From Phycisphaerae bacterium (GTDB taxonomy: Bacteria > Planctomycetota > Phycisphaerae > Sedimentisphaerales > Anaerobacaceae): a stretch of DNA of 64,000 nt. The stretch is from contig JAUXAL010000001.1 in the NCBI GenBank assembly GCA_030619925.1, positions 1 to 64,000 of the forward strand. The letters run 5' to 3'. A model generated the notes under the pieces. The model made no database searches. It saw nothing but the letters and a program-made list of their open reading frames with translations, and was not told where the DNA came from. Positions 16,310 through 24,545 of the stretch are shown one piece after another (position 1 is the first letter of the stretch; every line of letters begins with the position of its first letter). The position numbers and the translations under genes were made by a program.

Positions 16310-17515
16310 CTATTTTCCAAGAAGGTGACGTATAAGTTGAGCTGCCTTTTGAGCGCCATCCGTGGGGATCTGTGCATACTTCACATCTTTACCAAGATTA
16401 GCAATCACTTTCTCGGCCAGGACCTCTGGCGTCGTTTCATAATACGACATCCTTACCCCGGCCCTATGTCTGGCTAATCGTTCCGGTATATATATCTGTT
16501 GGTCAAACTGTTGCTCCAAAGGAAAGTAAAGGAACGGTCGCTTCAGCGCAGTTAGCTCGATTGTAGAAGTGCCACCTCCCACAACTACGGCCAAGTCGCT
16601 CGCCGCAAAGTGTTTGTAGAGATCAGGAACATATGTCCTGATATCTACGTCTTTCGGAAGGTCCAGGGACTCTGGGGAGAGCAGACTTCCGCAAACTATT
16701 ACCATACGAAGATCTGGAATTTCCTTTTTTAGGATTGGGTATGCACGTCCACAGAGTTCAAGCAGCTCCTTGCCAAAGGAAGCACCGCCGAGGGCACAAA
16801 CTACCAGAGGCTCTTGGCCATATCCTAACTTCGCCCGAATCTTTGCCTTATCTGCGTATTCTGCAGGATCAAATCGAATAACATACCCCAAAAACTTGCA
16901 ATTTTCTTTTGCCCATTCCCGGCAATTGGGCAACAGGAAACCAGCCTTAATATCGTGGATATCTTCCAGTTCACCTACGAAAAAGTGTGTAACTAAGGGA
17001 ATACGCGGTACCCGCAATAAATCCTTTCGGTCCAGGCTATAAACAAAAAGCTTCTCCAATGGGTTTTTTGTCATAGCAATTCCCCCGATAAAATCAACTA
17101 TCATCACAAAGGGGTGGTCTATATGGATCTGCTTGGAACCCAGAGCAAAGGTTATCTCATAGGCTTCATCGCCGATGATGAGATCAAAATGGTACTTGCT
17201 GGTTACCTGTTTGAAGATTTCGACGTTGTGCGCCCACGCCTTTCTTCCATAGAACACGTACTTCATAACGTTTAGTCCAAAGCCCTCAGTAGCTTTTTCA
17301 CCCACACTGTTGTAATCGGCACTGAGAGCGGATTCAGCAAGAAGTTGCTCGCGAGCTTCCTCAAGCACCTGAGTTGCCAATGGAGAGGCTAACCACGATA
17401 GCTCGGCTTCTGGAATCTGCCTGCGTATTTCCCTCGCTATCGCAATGTCCCTCGTGATATGGCCCATTCCCCCTTGCCAGCTAATATACAGAATTCTCTT
17501 CTTTGCCGTCTTCAT
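16310..17515 (-). CDS. GT28/MurG-like glycosyltransferase
   Basis: This protein of about 401 aa has the GT-B fold seen in UDP-sugar-dependent transferases. The N-terminal domain begins RILYISWQGGMGHITRDIAIA, the glycine-rich loop of MurG/MGT enzymes. The C-terminal nucleotide-binding domain has PLVVCALGGASFGKELLEL and DLAVVVGGGTSTIELTALKRP, the donor-sugar motif. It ends with QQIYIPERLARHRAGVRM. ATG at 17515 with AAAGGAG just upstream is preferred over 17566, because the TTGCGAAAGA element (17534-17580) occupies the 5' part of the longer reading. First gene of the operon. Acceptor and donor cannot be told from sequence. Confidence 0.82.
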   Translation of the reverse strand: MKTAKKRILYISWQGGMGHITRDIAIAREIRRQIPEAELSWLASPLATQVLEEAREQLLAESALSADYNSVGEKATEGFGLNVMKYVFYGRKAWAHNVEIFKQVTSKYHFDLIIGDEAYEITFALGSKQIHIDHPFVMIVDFIGGIAMTKNPLEKLFVYSLDRKDLLRVPRIPLVTHFFVGELEDIHDIKAGFLLPNCREWAKENCKFLGYVIRFDPAEYADKAKIRAKLGYGQEPLVVCALGGASFGKELLELCGRAYPILKKEIPDLRMVIVCGSLLSPESLDLPKDVDIRTYVPDLYKHFAASDLAVVVGGGTSTIELTALKRPFLYFPLEQQFDQQIYIPERLARHRAGVRMSYYETTPEVLAEKVIANLGKDVKYAQIPTDGAQKAAQLIRHLLGK

Positions 17516-17533
17516 ATCTCCTTTCGGCGCTGT

Positions 17534-17580
17534 GCTCTTTCGCAACAAAATACGATTGATCGTCAAAAAACCTTTCGAGG
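17534..17580 (-). promoter_or_regulatory. TTGCGAAAGA element, copy 2
   Basis: On the minus strand: CTCGAAAGG, TTTTTTGACGATCAAT, then CGTATTTTGTTGCGAAAGAG. It ends about 20 bases before the ATG of the glycosyltransferase at 17515. It matches copies before the genes at 9772 and 44691. The double CGAAAG arrangement is also shared with copy 3. Confidence 0.6.
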
Positions 17581-18158
17581 AAAATACAGGTCGGTTACCT
17601 GTTTCCTTATTAGTTTTAATTTATGCTACAGCTCTACGTTTTTTCCTTTGCCGCCTTCGGCTTTCACACCATACATTACCCAGAAAGCCAATTGGCGACA
17701 ACTAAAAATACGAACTATCAGCTACAAACTGCGTTCGCCAATCCAAAAAATGGCGAAAAGATATTTTGTCCATTGACTGCACGAAATGTCTCTTAAGTTT
17801 TGCTCAAAAACATGCATTTTTGCAAATTTTTATGAATTTTTTACGAATTTTTGAAATTACCCCTGAATCATTGCAATTATTTGCCCAGCAGGCGTTTAAA
17901 AAAAATTCACAAAAAGTCTCGAAAACGAACTGTCCAAAACCCACTCCCGACTGGCCCAGATGCCATGCAACTATCGGTTCATCAAAAATCTCCACGTCCG
18001 ATATAAGCCTCCGAATTTAACATTCCCTGAGCTTTCAAAGCCCCCCATATTCACACTCCATTTCCCGACCGCCTCAGCAGTTGAACAAAAGGAATCAATT
18101 TCGGCCGTTTCACATAAATACCCAGCAAGAAAAAATTTTGATTTACTTTTTAATCGCG
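17581..18158. other. Divergent intergenic region, no gene seen
   Basis: About 580 bp lie between the sugar operon and the sigma-factor gene. It is AT-rich in the middle (17800-17920), with several runs of T and A. It must hold promoters in both directions. No coding frame with a ribosome binding site or recognisable RNA was found. Confidence 0.3.
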
Positions 18159-18164
18159 TATAAT
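18138..18164 (+). promoter_or_regulatory. Possible promoter of the ECF sigma gene
   Basis: A perfect TATAAT lies at 18159-18164, 36 bases before the ATG. The best upstream hexamer, TTGATT (18138-18143), is only 15 bp away, so the -35 match is weak. ECF operons are often autoregulated, but no ECF-type AAC motif was identified. Confidence 0.35.
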
Positions 18165-18200
18165 ACAGTTGTTTCTGCTTTTCTTTAAGAGCTTGAAATC

Positions 18201-18812
18201 ATGAAGACCAGCTTGAAAAAACTCACCGATGCAGAGCTTCTTGCCCGCTACGTCGCCGGCGAGGAGGCCGCATTTCGGGAAATCGTAAATCGTTATAAAA
18301 ACAGCCTTTATGCGTTCTTAAGGCAGTTTCTAAACCGCCAGGACCTCGTCGAAGACGTCTTTCAGGAGACATTCTTGCAGTTATTTACCAGTTGGGAGAG
18401 CTTCGATACAAGCCGACCCTTGCGCCCCTGGCTGTTCACTATAGCCGCCAATAAAGCAAAGGATGCCCTTCGCAAATTGCAACGAACATCCGCCGTCCCC
18501 ATCGGCACTATGGCAAATTCGCAGGATCTGTCGTTTGATGATATGCTAAATGCCATTAGTTCTGACCGCACAATGCCTTACGAGGAACTGCAAAAGAACG
18601 AAACCGCTTTGCGCGTGGAACGAATTATAACAGATATGCCGGAAAATCTGCGGGAAATATTAGTTTTGGCTTATTTTAACAAATTTTCTTACAAACAAAT
18701 GGCTGAGATATTAAGTATACCTATTGGTACAGTCAAGAGCAGACTGCATACAGCCGTTGGTCGTTTTGCAAAAGAGTGGAAAGCAGCGGTGGGGGGCAAG
18801 AAAACCAAATGA
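18201..18812 (+). CDS. ECF-subfamily RNA polymerase sigma factor
   Basis: This 203-aa sigma factor has region 2 at about 10-90 (LLARYVAGEEAAFREIVNRY; FLQLFTSWESFDTSRPLRPWLFTIAANKAKDALRK is split across region 2.3-2.4). Region 4 lies at about 140-195, with the helix-turn-helix YKQMAEILSIPIGTVKSRLH. Length fits the ECF group. It directs polymerase to a small regulon under control of its partner. The stop overlaps the ATG of the next gene (ATGA), so the partner is translationally coupled and probably acts as its anti-sigma factor. Confidence 0.95.
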   Translation: MKTSLKKLTDAELLARYVAGEEAAFREIVNRYKNSLYAFLRQFLNRQDLVEDVFQETFLQLFTSWESFDTSRPLRPWLFTIAANKAKDALRKLQRTSAVPIGTMANSQDLSFDDMLNAISSDRTMPYEELQKNETALRVERIITDMPENLREILVLAYFNKFSYKQMAEILSIPIGTVKSRLHTAVGRFAKEWKAAVGGKKTK

Positions 18813-19840
18813 GTTCAATAAACAACAAGCAGAAACAGCTATTATTTGACTACTGCGTAGGTTTGACCTCACAAGAACAGACTGCCGAAGCCGAGGCGTT
18901 AATCTCCTCTAACCAAGAAGCGGCTGAGATTCACTCCAGACTCCAAGCCACTCTGGCACCACTTGAAAGCGTAGAATTTGAGCCCTGTCCGGATGGTCTG
19001 GTAGAGCGCACGGTTCGGCAAGTTAGCAATCTTGCAGATTCGGGCCGGCATCGGCTCGAGCAATTGCTTGTCAGCGAACAAACCCAAAAAGTCACTACTA
19101 AGGCTGCTTTCTGGCGTAACTTAAGCGAAATGGCGGCGGTGGCGGCAGCGGTTATACTTGTCACAGCGGTTTTGGTCCCTACATTGAGCTTCGCCCGCCA
19201 AAAATACCGGCAGCAACGGTGCCGAATGCAATTAGGGAGTATCTTTCAAGGCTTGAGCAATTACATTTCTGACCACGATGGTCAGCCGCCCGCTGTTGCG
19301 AGTGCAGCGGGGGCACCCTGGTGGAAAGTGGGCTGTCAGGATAAGGAAAACTGCTCCAATACACGCCATATATGGCTTCTGGTGAAAGGCGGTTACGTCG
19401 ATTCAGTCAACTTTGTTTGTCCCGGTCGGTCTCGGCGCCAAACACCTCGGCTCAAGAGCTTCCAAGTGCAAAACTATAACGATTTTCCCGGGAGAGAATA
19501 TATCACATACAGCTTCCGAATAAGGTGCCGCATGCGCGAAGACGGAAGGCTACTCTGCCGAAAAGTTTTAATGGCAGATTTGAGTCCGCTATTTGAAAAA
19601 CTGCCCGATGACTACACCAAGTCGCTTAGGCTGCGCCTGGACAAGAAGTTATTAACCATTAACAGCAACAATCACAAACGGCGCGGGCAGAACGTCTTGT
19701 TTGGCGACGGCCGTGTCGAATTTCTAAAAACACGTCATACCGGCATCTCAAAGGATGATATATTCACACTGCAGGACACCGATATTTATCAAGGCTGCGA
19801 GGTGCCTTCCCGCGAGACCGACTTTTTCCTTGCTCCGTAA
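18809..19840 (+). CDS. Membrane partner of the sigma factor: anti-sigma-like N-terminus joined to a prepilin-like C-terminus
   Basis: This 343-aa protein starts at the ATGA overlap with the sigma gene. Residues 1-95 form a soluble helical segment (LLFDYCVGLTSQEQTAEAEALI) like the cytoplasmic domain of planctomycete anti-sigma factors, but without a zinc HxxxCxxC motif. A single transmembrane helix follows at about 108-128. The outer part (about 130-343) begins ARQKYRQQRCRMQLGSIFQG, like the mature N-terminus of planctomycete prepilin-like (DUF1559-type) proteins. It has a matching H...GQNVLFGDGRVEF end, the H-to-DG pattern of that family. The likely role is to hold the sigma factor until an outside signal reaches the pseudopilin-like domain. 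That is inference from order and domain layout. Confidence 0.7.
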   Translation: MSSINNKQKQLLFDYCVGLTSQEQTAEAEALISSNQEAAEIHSRLQATLAPLESVEFEPCPDGLVERTVRQVSNLADSGRHRLEQLLVSEQTQKVTTKAAFWRNLSEMAAVAAAVILVTAVLVPTLSFARQKYRQQRCRMQLGSIFQGLSNYISDHDGQPPAVASAAGAPWWKVGCQDKENCSNTRHIWLLVKGGYVDSVNFVCPGRSRRQTPRLKSFQVQNYNDFPGREYITYSFRIRCRMREDGRLLCRKVLMADLSPLFEKLPDDYTKSLRLRLDKKLLTINSNNHKRRGQNVLFGDGRVEFLKTRHTGISKDDIFTLQDTDIYQGCEVPSRETDFFLAP

Positions 19841-19903
19841 TTTGTTTCGCATTTCGCGTATCATATCTCGTATTGCATGGGCGGTCAGAATCCGTCGATA
19901 GAT

Positions 19904-22900
19904 TCACCGTGGCGGTATAATCCTGATTCCCACCGGGGCCGAGGTCGTAGTTACCTCACTGCTGTCTGTCGCTCTTGCAGTGAGACGGTAGGCACCTCTG
20001 GCATACTCCCTCCAGTCGGCTTTCCAACCGTCGGAGCCATCATAATCCTCGTGGATCTTCCTTTCGTCGACAAAGAATTCCACCTTTACCACTGACCCGT
20101 TAACATCCCATGCTTCAGCTTCGATTTCAATTGCAACCGGCTGCATGAAGAATATTGCGCCATTCTGTGGGCTTATGATATTTACAACAGGTGGTTTTAC
20201 GTATCTCAACCAATCTTCTATTAACAGAGCAAGGTCTGTTGTATCCACTACACCATTTCGATCCAGGTCACCCGGCTGGCCGGCAACGCTGTACTCGATT
20301 ATACCGGCCTTTGGGGGGTTTTCGGTTCTCATCCAATATTGAGCTTGAGCGGCAAAATCTCTCGTGTTGACAATCCCATCATTAGTTAAATCTCCGAGCA
20401 GCGTCCAATCGTACGGAGGCATACTTGCCTCGGCTGTGCCACCGTAGGTCCCCATATTGATGCGTAAGTTAACTCCCCACTTATTAGCAGGGTCACCCGG
20501 CATACTCAACAACTCACCGTCCAATGGTGAGCCCGGATTACCTGCATCAATACACTGGCTGGTTATTTTATCGTAGTGCCAACGCTGGCGTTTGTTGTCC
20601 CACCGCCAGCCCGTGCTTTTCAAATGGTAGTCACCGGTATTGGGGTCGACAAAGAGCGGGTCACTGTCGATGTTTCCAATACCCTCCAGACTTCCGGCCC
20701 AACCCTGGATACAGCAATAGCTGGCGACCGAAGTTTCAACGCTGTGCGAATCGCTAATCTGCGCCGATTCATCCATACCCTCGAACTCACTGTTGCCCCA
20801 GAGAATGCAGTTAGTTAGTTTAGAAGCGCTGCCCCGTCCGTTCCATATCCCGCCTCCCATCTCTGCCGAGTTCCCGGTTAATGTGCAGTTGATCAGCATC
20901 GAGGCCGACTCGTAGTTTTTCATCGCGCCGCCGTATTCAGCCGAGTTCTCACTGAATGTGCAGTTGGTCAGGGTCGGGTCGCTGTCATAAGAGTTGTACA
21001 TACCACCGCCATGTTTTGCCGAGTTTGCGCTGAACGTGCACTTAATCAGGGTCGGGTTACTGCCCTGGTAGTTGTACATCCCGGCACCGCTATAGCTGGC
21101 TGAGTTGCCACTGAACGCGCAATTGGTCAGTGTCGGGCTGCTATTTACCATATTGCTTATTCCGCCGCCGTTGCCGAGCATGGATACGGTGGATTCCGCT
21201 GAGTTCTCGCTGAATGTGCAGTTAATCAGGGTCGGGTTGCTGTTGTAAGAGTTGTACATGCCGCCGCCGTAGTCTTTGGCTGAGTTGCCGACGATGATGC
21301 AGTTGGTAATTGTCGGACTGCTTGCAGTGCACCTGATAGCAGCACCACCAGATTCAGTGACAAAGCCATTGGCAATTGTAAAGCCGTCCAGAACGGAGTT
21401 TTTATCTTCGCCACTGTGGAAATCGAATCCGCGTCTCTCACGTTGGCAGTCGATAATGCAATTCTCCGGGCCATTTTCGCTCCTTACTGTGATAGCTTTT
21501 CCTTTAAAGTCGATATTAAAATTTCCTTCGTCGGTGTATGTCCCGTCAGCAACCCAGACCGTATCACCTTCCGAGGCATCGTCTATCGCTGCCTGGATGG
21601 AGGGATAGACACCTGGTACGTAAAAACCGAGGAATTCTGCCGGGGTAGCAAACGAATAGCCCAGACCATCGTTGTCCGCCACGGTCTCGTTGCCCACTGC
21701 ATCGACCAGGTCTATAACAAAATAGTAGTCAGTGTTGATAGCCAGAGGCCGGAGCTCGACGGTGTGATTTGTACCCATCATAACATCTTCTTTCACGAGA
21801 GTATACGGCCCACCACGTGCCGGACCGCAACGAATCTGGGCTCTGGTTGGTTCGTTGGTCATGAACGTTATACTTGCCACATGGCCCCGCGTTTCAACCT
21901 GGACGTCCAAAACCATCGGCACTTCACAATCCATAAGGGCACTATCCATCGTTACCGCCGCGTTACCAGTGCCGTCATTGGCATCAAAATATATTGCGGT
22001 GATAACCTCGCCACAGGAAACCTGGACCGTGCCATCTCCGGTATTCGGCTCGCCTGAGCCGATTGAAATTGTCCCGGTAAAAACACCGAACGCGGGAGTT
22101 GTTTCGGTTAGAACAACCTTTTCCAAATCGCCGCTACCTGTCATGATGGTTGCTTCCTGGCTGCCCTTACCCTTAAGGTCCCAATCTACCAGAAGCATAC
22201 CAGCCACACTGCCGCAGGCATAATAACCATGATCGAGATTGATATACCCTCGTGAGGGAACCACCGCATGCATTGCCTTAGAGAGATTAACCCGTCCGTC
22301 TGAAAGGCAAATTCCCGGTGCAATTGGGTCGGCCGTCCTCATAAGTATGTCATATACCTCATCATATGTCATTAATGGATTGGCTGAAAGTAAAAGTGCA
22401 CAAGCACCCGCAATATGCGGACAGGCTGTCGATGTTCCCGATGAGATAGCTGTGTATTCGTCGTAGGGTGTGTCAGCCGAGGTACCTGCTGCCCTTAATG
22501 ATAGAACGTCAACTCCAGGTGCTGCTATATCAACCCAATCGCCGTAATTAGAAAAAGACCATTTATTGTCATTTGAATCGGTTGCCGCCACCGAAATCAC
22601 ATTCTCATAACCAGCCGGATACCGTGGTGATTCTGAATAATCATCATTGCCGGCTGATGCCACTATTATTACACCCTGGCTGTAAGCGTAATCAATCGCG
22701 TCTTTGAGTGACTTGGACTCGTCGGCGGCGCCCCAACTATTGGAAATAACGTCGGCTCCGTTTGCCACGGCATAATAAATAGCAAGTACTGCATCGGCTA
22801 TGCTTCCTTCTCCGAGCGAGCCCAGGAACTTAAGGGCCATTATCTTGGTATTCCAGCAAACCCCTGTAATGTCAAGGCTATTATCTCCCTCAGCGGCAAT

Positions 22901-24049
22901 TATGCCGGAACAATGGGTGCCGTGACCATTGTCGTCGATAGGATCGCTGCTATTATAAATGAAGTTGTAGCCATATATATCGTCAACATAGCCATTTTTG
23001 TCATCATCTACCCCATCGGTCCCATTCAGTTCCGCTTCATTGACCCATATGTTGTCCCGCAAGTCTCTATGGTTATAATCCACCCCTGTATCTACTACCG
23101 CAACTATTGTCTGTGAACTTCCGGTGTAAATATCCCAAGCCTCTGGAGCATTCATCTTGTTCAGAGACCATTGAGCAGAAGACAGGGGGTCATTCGGCGT
23201 TGACCCAGCAACGCTGGGTCTGATCCTACCCGCCTTCGGCGGGTTTGCCGAAACAATATAGTTTAGCTCCGCATATTCGACATCAGGATTACTTCGGTAC
23301 GCCTCAAGAACTTCTTCAAGCCGGCAACCCCGGCCTTGATCCCCGGTGCGCCGGGGATCACATCCGCAGTCAAGTTTAATCCTATATATCCTGTCAAGGT
23401 CGGGGACCTTTGCGCCTATGGGAGCTCGCTTGAGTCTTCTCAGAATGTCCTTCTCTTTTTGTGTCGACCCAGCAACGCCGGGTCTGATCATACCGGCCTT
23501 CCCGGCTACGGCTCGGGCCTTCGCCGAGACGAGCGGCCGGGCGTCGCTTTTTTCCCGAAGCGATTTTAGCTGTTGCTGCCTCCTTCGAAAGTCTTTCAGA
23601 AGGGGTTTAATCTCCCGAACTGCATATCTTGCATTCAACTGATCCAAATCACACGACAAGTGTGGGCAAGCGGCCGAGTCCGCCAGTGCCAGCTGCTCTT
23701 CGATGGTATCCGCGGCCGTCCTGCGGAATTTTATGATTATCTCATTTGGAACGCAGCTTTCTCCACATCGTTGCTGCCCGTACGTTGTCGTTGCCCAGCA
23801 GCGCTGGGCTTGATCCGGCCGTAGGCCGGTATGATCCAGTCCAGAGCTATGCTCTGGCCCGCTTCCGGCGGGCTCGACCGTACCGGCCTCTTGTGTTGCG
23901 TAGCCTGCGCAGAGCAGCATCGGCCAGCTCGGGAGAACGACCGCACGAGTCCCTGCTGGTGCTAATGCCACCGTAAAGGTGAGCAGGCCGCCAACGGCGG
24001 CCATGATCATACCGGCCTTCGACCGGTTTGAGAGTATTGTCTTTTTCAT
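19904..24049 (-). CDS. Secreted S8 subtilisin-like protease with beta-helix, dockerin-like and Ig-like domains
   Basis: This 1381-aa exported protease has a signal peptide at 1-33, part of which is encoded by a palindromic element. Residues 101-270 form a propeptide-like region (PNEIIIKFRR). The S8 domain (about 285-600) has Asp320 in VAVVDTGVDYNH, His376 in DNGHGTHC, oxyanion Asn468 in ASAGNDD, and Ser540 in SSGTSTACPHIAG, so it should be active. From about 830 to 1130 a right-handed beta-helix with NPTLINCTFSENSA-type repeats follows. Then come two dockerin-like loops (GDLTNDGIVNTRDF, GDLDRNGVVDTTDL) and an Ig-like end (PPVVNIISPQNGAIF). Six palindromic elements are translated in frame, at about 11-21, 59-86, 184-196, 230-243, 269-284 and 1237-1248. 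All avoid the catalytic core. Confidence 0.9.
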   Translation of the reverse strand: MKKTILSNRSKAGMIMAAVGGLLTFTVALAPAGTRAVVLPSWPMLLCAGYATQEAGTVEPAGSGPEHSSGLDHTGLRPDQAQRCWATTTYGQQRCGESCVPNEIIIKFRRTAADTIEEQLALADSAACPHLSCDLDQLNARYAVREIKPLLKDFRRRQQQLKSLREKSDARPLVSAKARAVAGKAGMIRPGVAGSTQKEKDILRRLKRAPIGAKVPDLDRIYRIKLDCGCDPRRTGDQGRGCRLEEVLEAYRSNPDVEYAELNYIVSANPPKAGRIRPSVAGSTPNDPLSSAQWSLNKMNAPEAWDIYTGSSQTIVAVVDTGVDYNHRDLRDNIWVNEAELNGTDGVDDDKNGYVDDIYGYNFIYNSSDPIDDNGHGTHCSGIIAAEGDNSLDITGVCWNTKIMALKFLGSLGEGSIADAVLAIYYAVANGADVISNSWGAADESKSLKDAIDYAYSQGVIIVASAGNDDYSESPRYPAGYENVISVAATDSNDNKWSFSNYGDWVDIAAPGVDVLSLRAAGTSADTPYDEYTAISSGTSTACPHIAGACALLLSANPLMTYDEVYDILMRTADPIAPGICLSDGRVNLSKAMHAVVPSRGYINLDHGYYACGSVAGMLLVDWDLKGKGSQEATIMTGSGDLEKVVLTETTPAFGVFTGTISIGSGEPNTGDGTVQVSCGEVITAIYFDANDGTGNAAVTMDSALMDCEVPMVLDVQVETRGHVASITFMTNEPTRAQIRCGPARGGPYTLVKEDVMMGTNHTVELRPLAINTDYYFVIDLVDAVGNETVADNDGLGYSFATPAEFLGFYVPGVYPSIQAAIDDASEGDTVWVADGTYTDEGNFNIDFKGKAITVRSENGPENCIIDCQRERRGFDFHSGEDKNSVLDGFTIANGFVTESGGAAIRCTASSPTITNCIIVGNSAKDYGGGMYNSYNSNPTLINCTFSENSAESTVSMLGNGGGISNMVNSSPTLTNCAFSGNSASYSGAGMYNYQGSNPTLIKCTFSANSAKHGGGMYNSYDSDPTLTNCTFSENSAEYGGAMKNYESASMLINCTLTGNSAEMGGGIWNGRGSASKLTNCILWGNSEFEGMDESAQISDSHSVETSVASYCCIQGWAGSLEGIGNIDSDPLFVDPNTGDYHLKSTGWRWDNKRQRWHYDKITSQCIDAGNPGSPLDGELLSMPGDPANKWGVNLRINMGTYGGTAEASMPPYDWTLLGDLTNDGIVNTRDFAAQAQYWMRTENPPKAGIIEYSVAGQPGDLDRNGVVDTTDLALLIEDWLRYVKPPVVNIISPQNGAIFFMQPVAIEIEAEAWDVNGSVVKVEFFVDERKIHEDYDGSDGWKADWREYARGAYRLTARATDSSEVTTTSAPVGIRIIPPR
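20276..20320 (-). repeat. Palindromic element (degenerate) in the subtilase gene
   Basis: It encodes NPPKAGIIEYSVAGQPG between two dockerin-like loops. The GGCCGGC half survives, while the spacer has become CGATTATA. It is read in the KAG.I...VAG frame. Confidence 0.7.
23202..23245 (-). repeat. Palindromic element in the subtilase gene, frame 1
   Basis: On the plus strand it reads hairpin GACCCAGCAACGCTGGGTC, then TGATCC, then hairpin CCCGCCTTCGGCGGG. It encodes NPPKAGRIRPSVAGST at the propeptide-protease junction. Confidence 0.85.
23320..23356 (-). repeat. Palindromic element in the subtilase gene, frame 2
   Basis: On the plus strand it reads GCCGGCAACCCCGGC, TTGATC, then CCCCGGTGCGCCGGGG. 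It encodes DPRRTGDQGRGCRL, a different reading frame from the copies at 23202 and 23466. Confidence 0.7.
23466..23505 (-). repeat. Palindromic element in the subtilase gene, frame 1
   Basis: On the plus strand it reads GACCCAGCAACGCCGGGTC, TGATCAT, ACCGGCCTTCCCGG. It encodes GKAGMIRPGVAGST in the propeptide region. Confidence 0.8.
23793..23872 (-). repeat. Palindromic element, extended form, in the subtilase gene, frame 2
   Basis: On the plus strand it reads GCCCAGCAGCGCTGGGC, TTGATC, CGGCCGTAGGCCG, GTATGATCCAG, TCCAGAGCTATGCTCTGG, CCCGCTTCCGGCGGG. Same multi-hairpin layout as 11634-11720, but translated as EPAGSGPEHSSGLDHTG then LRPDQAQRCWA. Confidence 0.85.
23985..24030 (-). repeat. Palindromic element forming part of the subtilase signal peptide
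   Basis: On the plus strand it reads GGCCGCCAACGGCGGCC, ATGATCAT, ACCGGCCTTCGACCGGT. It encodes SKAGMIMAAVGGLL, which supplies the n-region/h-region boundary of the signal peptide beginning at residue 10. Confidence 0.85.
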
Positions 24050-24160
24050 CTCTCCACCGTCCGTGATTGACCCTCCATGTCTGGCCTAACAGTCACCTGC
24101 AAATTTTTTAAGGCAGTGACACTATGAAGTATATCCGGGTTATGATGACAGATGAAAAAC

Positions 24161-24202
24161 TCCGGCAACGCCCGCCTTGATCATACAGGCCTTCGGTGGG
24201 CC
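24161..24202. repeat. Intergenic palindromic element (degenerate)
   Basis: CCGGCAACGCCCGCC, TTGATCAT, ACAGGCCTTCGGTGGGCC. It has the layout of the coding copies but mismatched stems. It sits in the 470-bp gap upstream of the subtilase gene. Nothing else was recognised in that gap apart from its expected promoter. Confidence 0.7.
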
Positions 24203-24504
24203 TCTTCACCCGAATCCACTACTATTTTACCATAAAAGCAGTCGATTTTGAAGGAACTATCGTAAATTTTGCTGTCTGCTCTATAGTTTTAATTTGACTG
24301 ACATTTCCCCTGGCGTCCTATAATGATTGAACAGACATCATTATGTTTTTGATAACAAAGAAGTTATAGCAAATTGGGATACCGCGCATGGTTTGTCTTA
24401 GCTTCTTGCTCGGCGAGAGACTAAATAGCCGGTTAGACTGACGTAAGACGCAAAGAAATCCTCAGCAACTGTGAAATGTTATCGTGAATGTTTTCGATGC
24501 CTCT

Positions 24505-24545
24505 CGAAGGCGGGTATGATCATGGCCCACGCTGCGGGCCCGCCG
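24505..24545 (-). repeat. Palindromic element at the 3' end of the SGNH gene
   Basis: CTCGAAGGCGGG, TATGATCAT, GGCCCACGCTGCGGGCC. Its spacer supplies the TGA stop codon of the gene (tca at 24520-24522), so the element defines the C-terminus AAGPQRGP. It is in the opposite orientation to most copies. Confidence 0.75.

Noticed and set aside
17459..17776. Plus-strand frame in the gap before the sigma gene
   Set aside because: No ribosome binding site, no domain, and it overlaps the element upstream of the GT gene.
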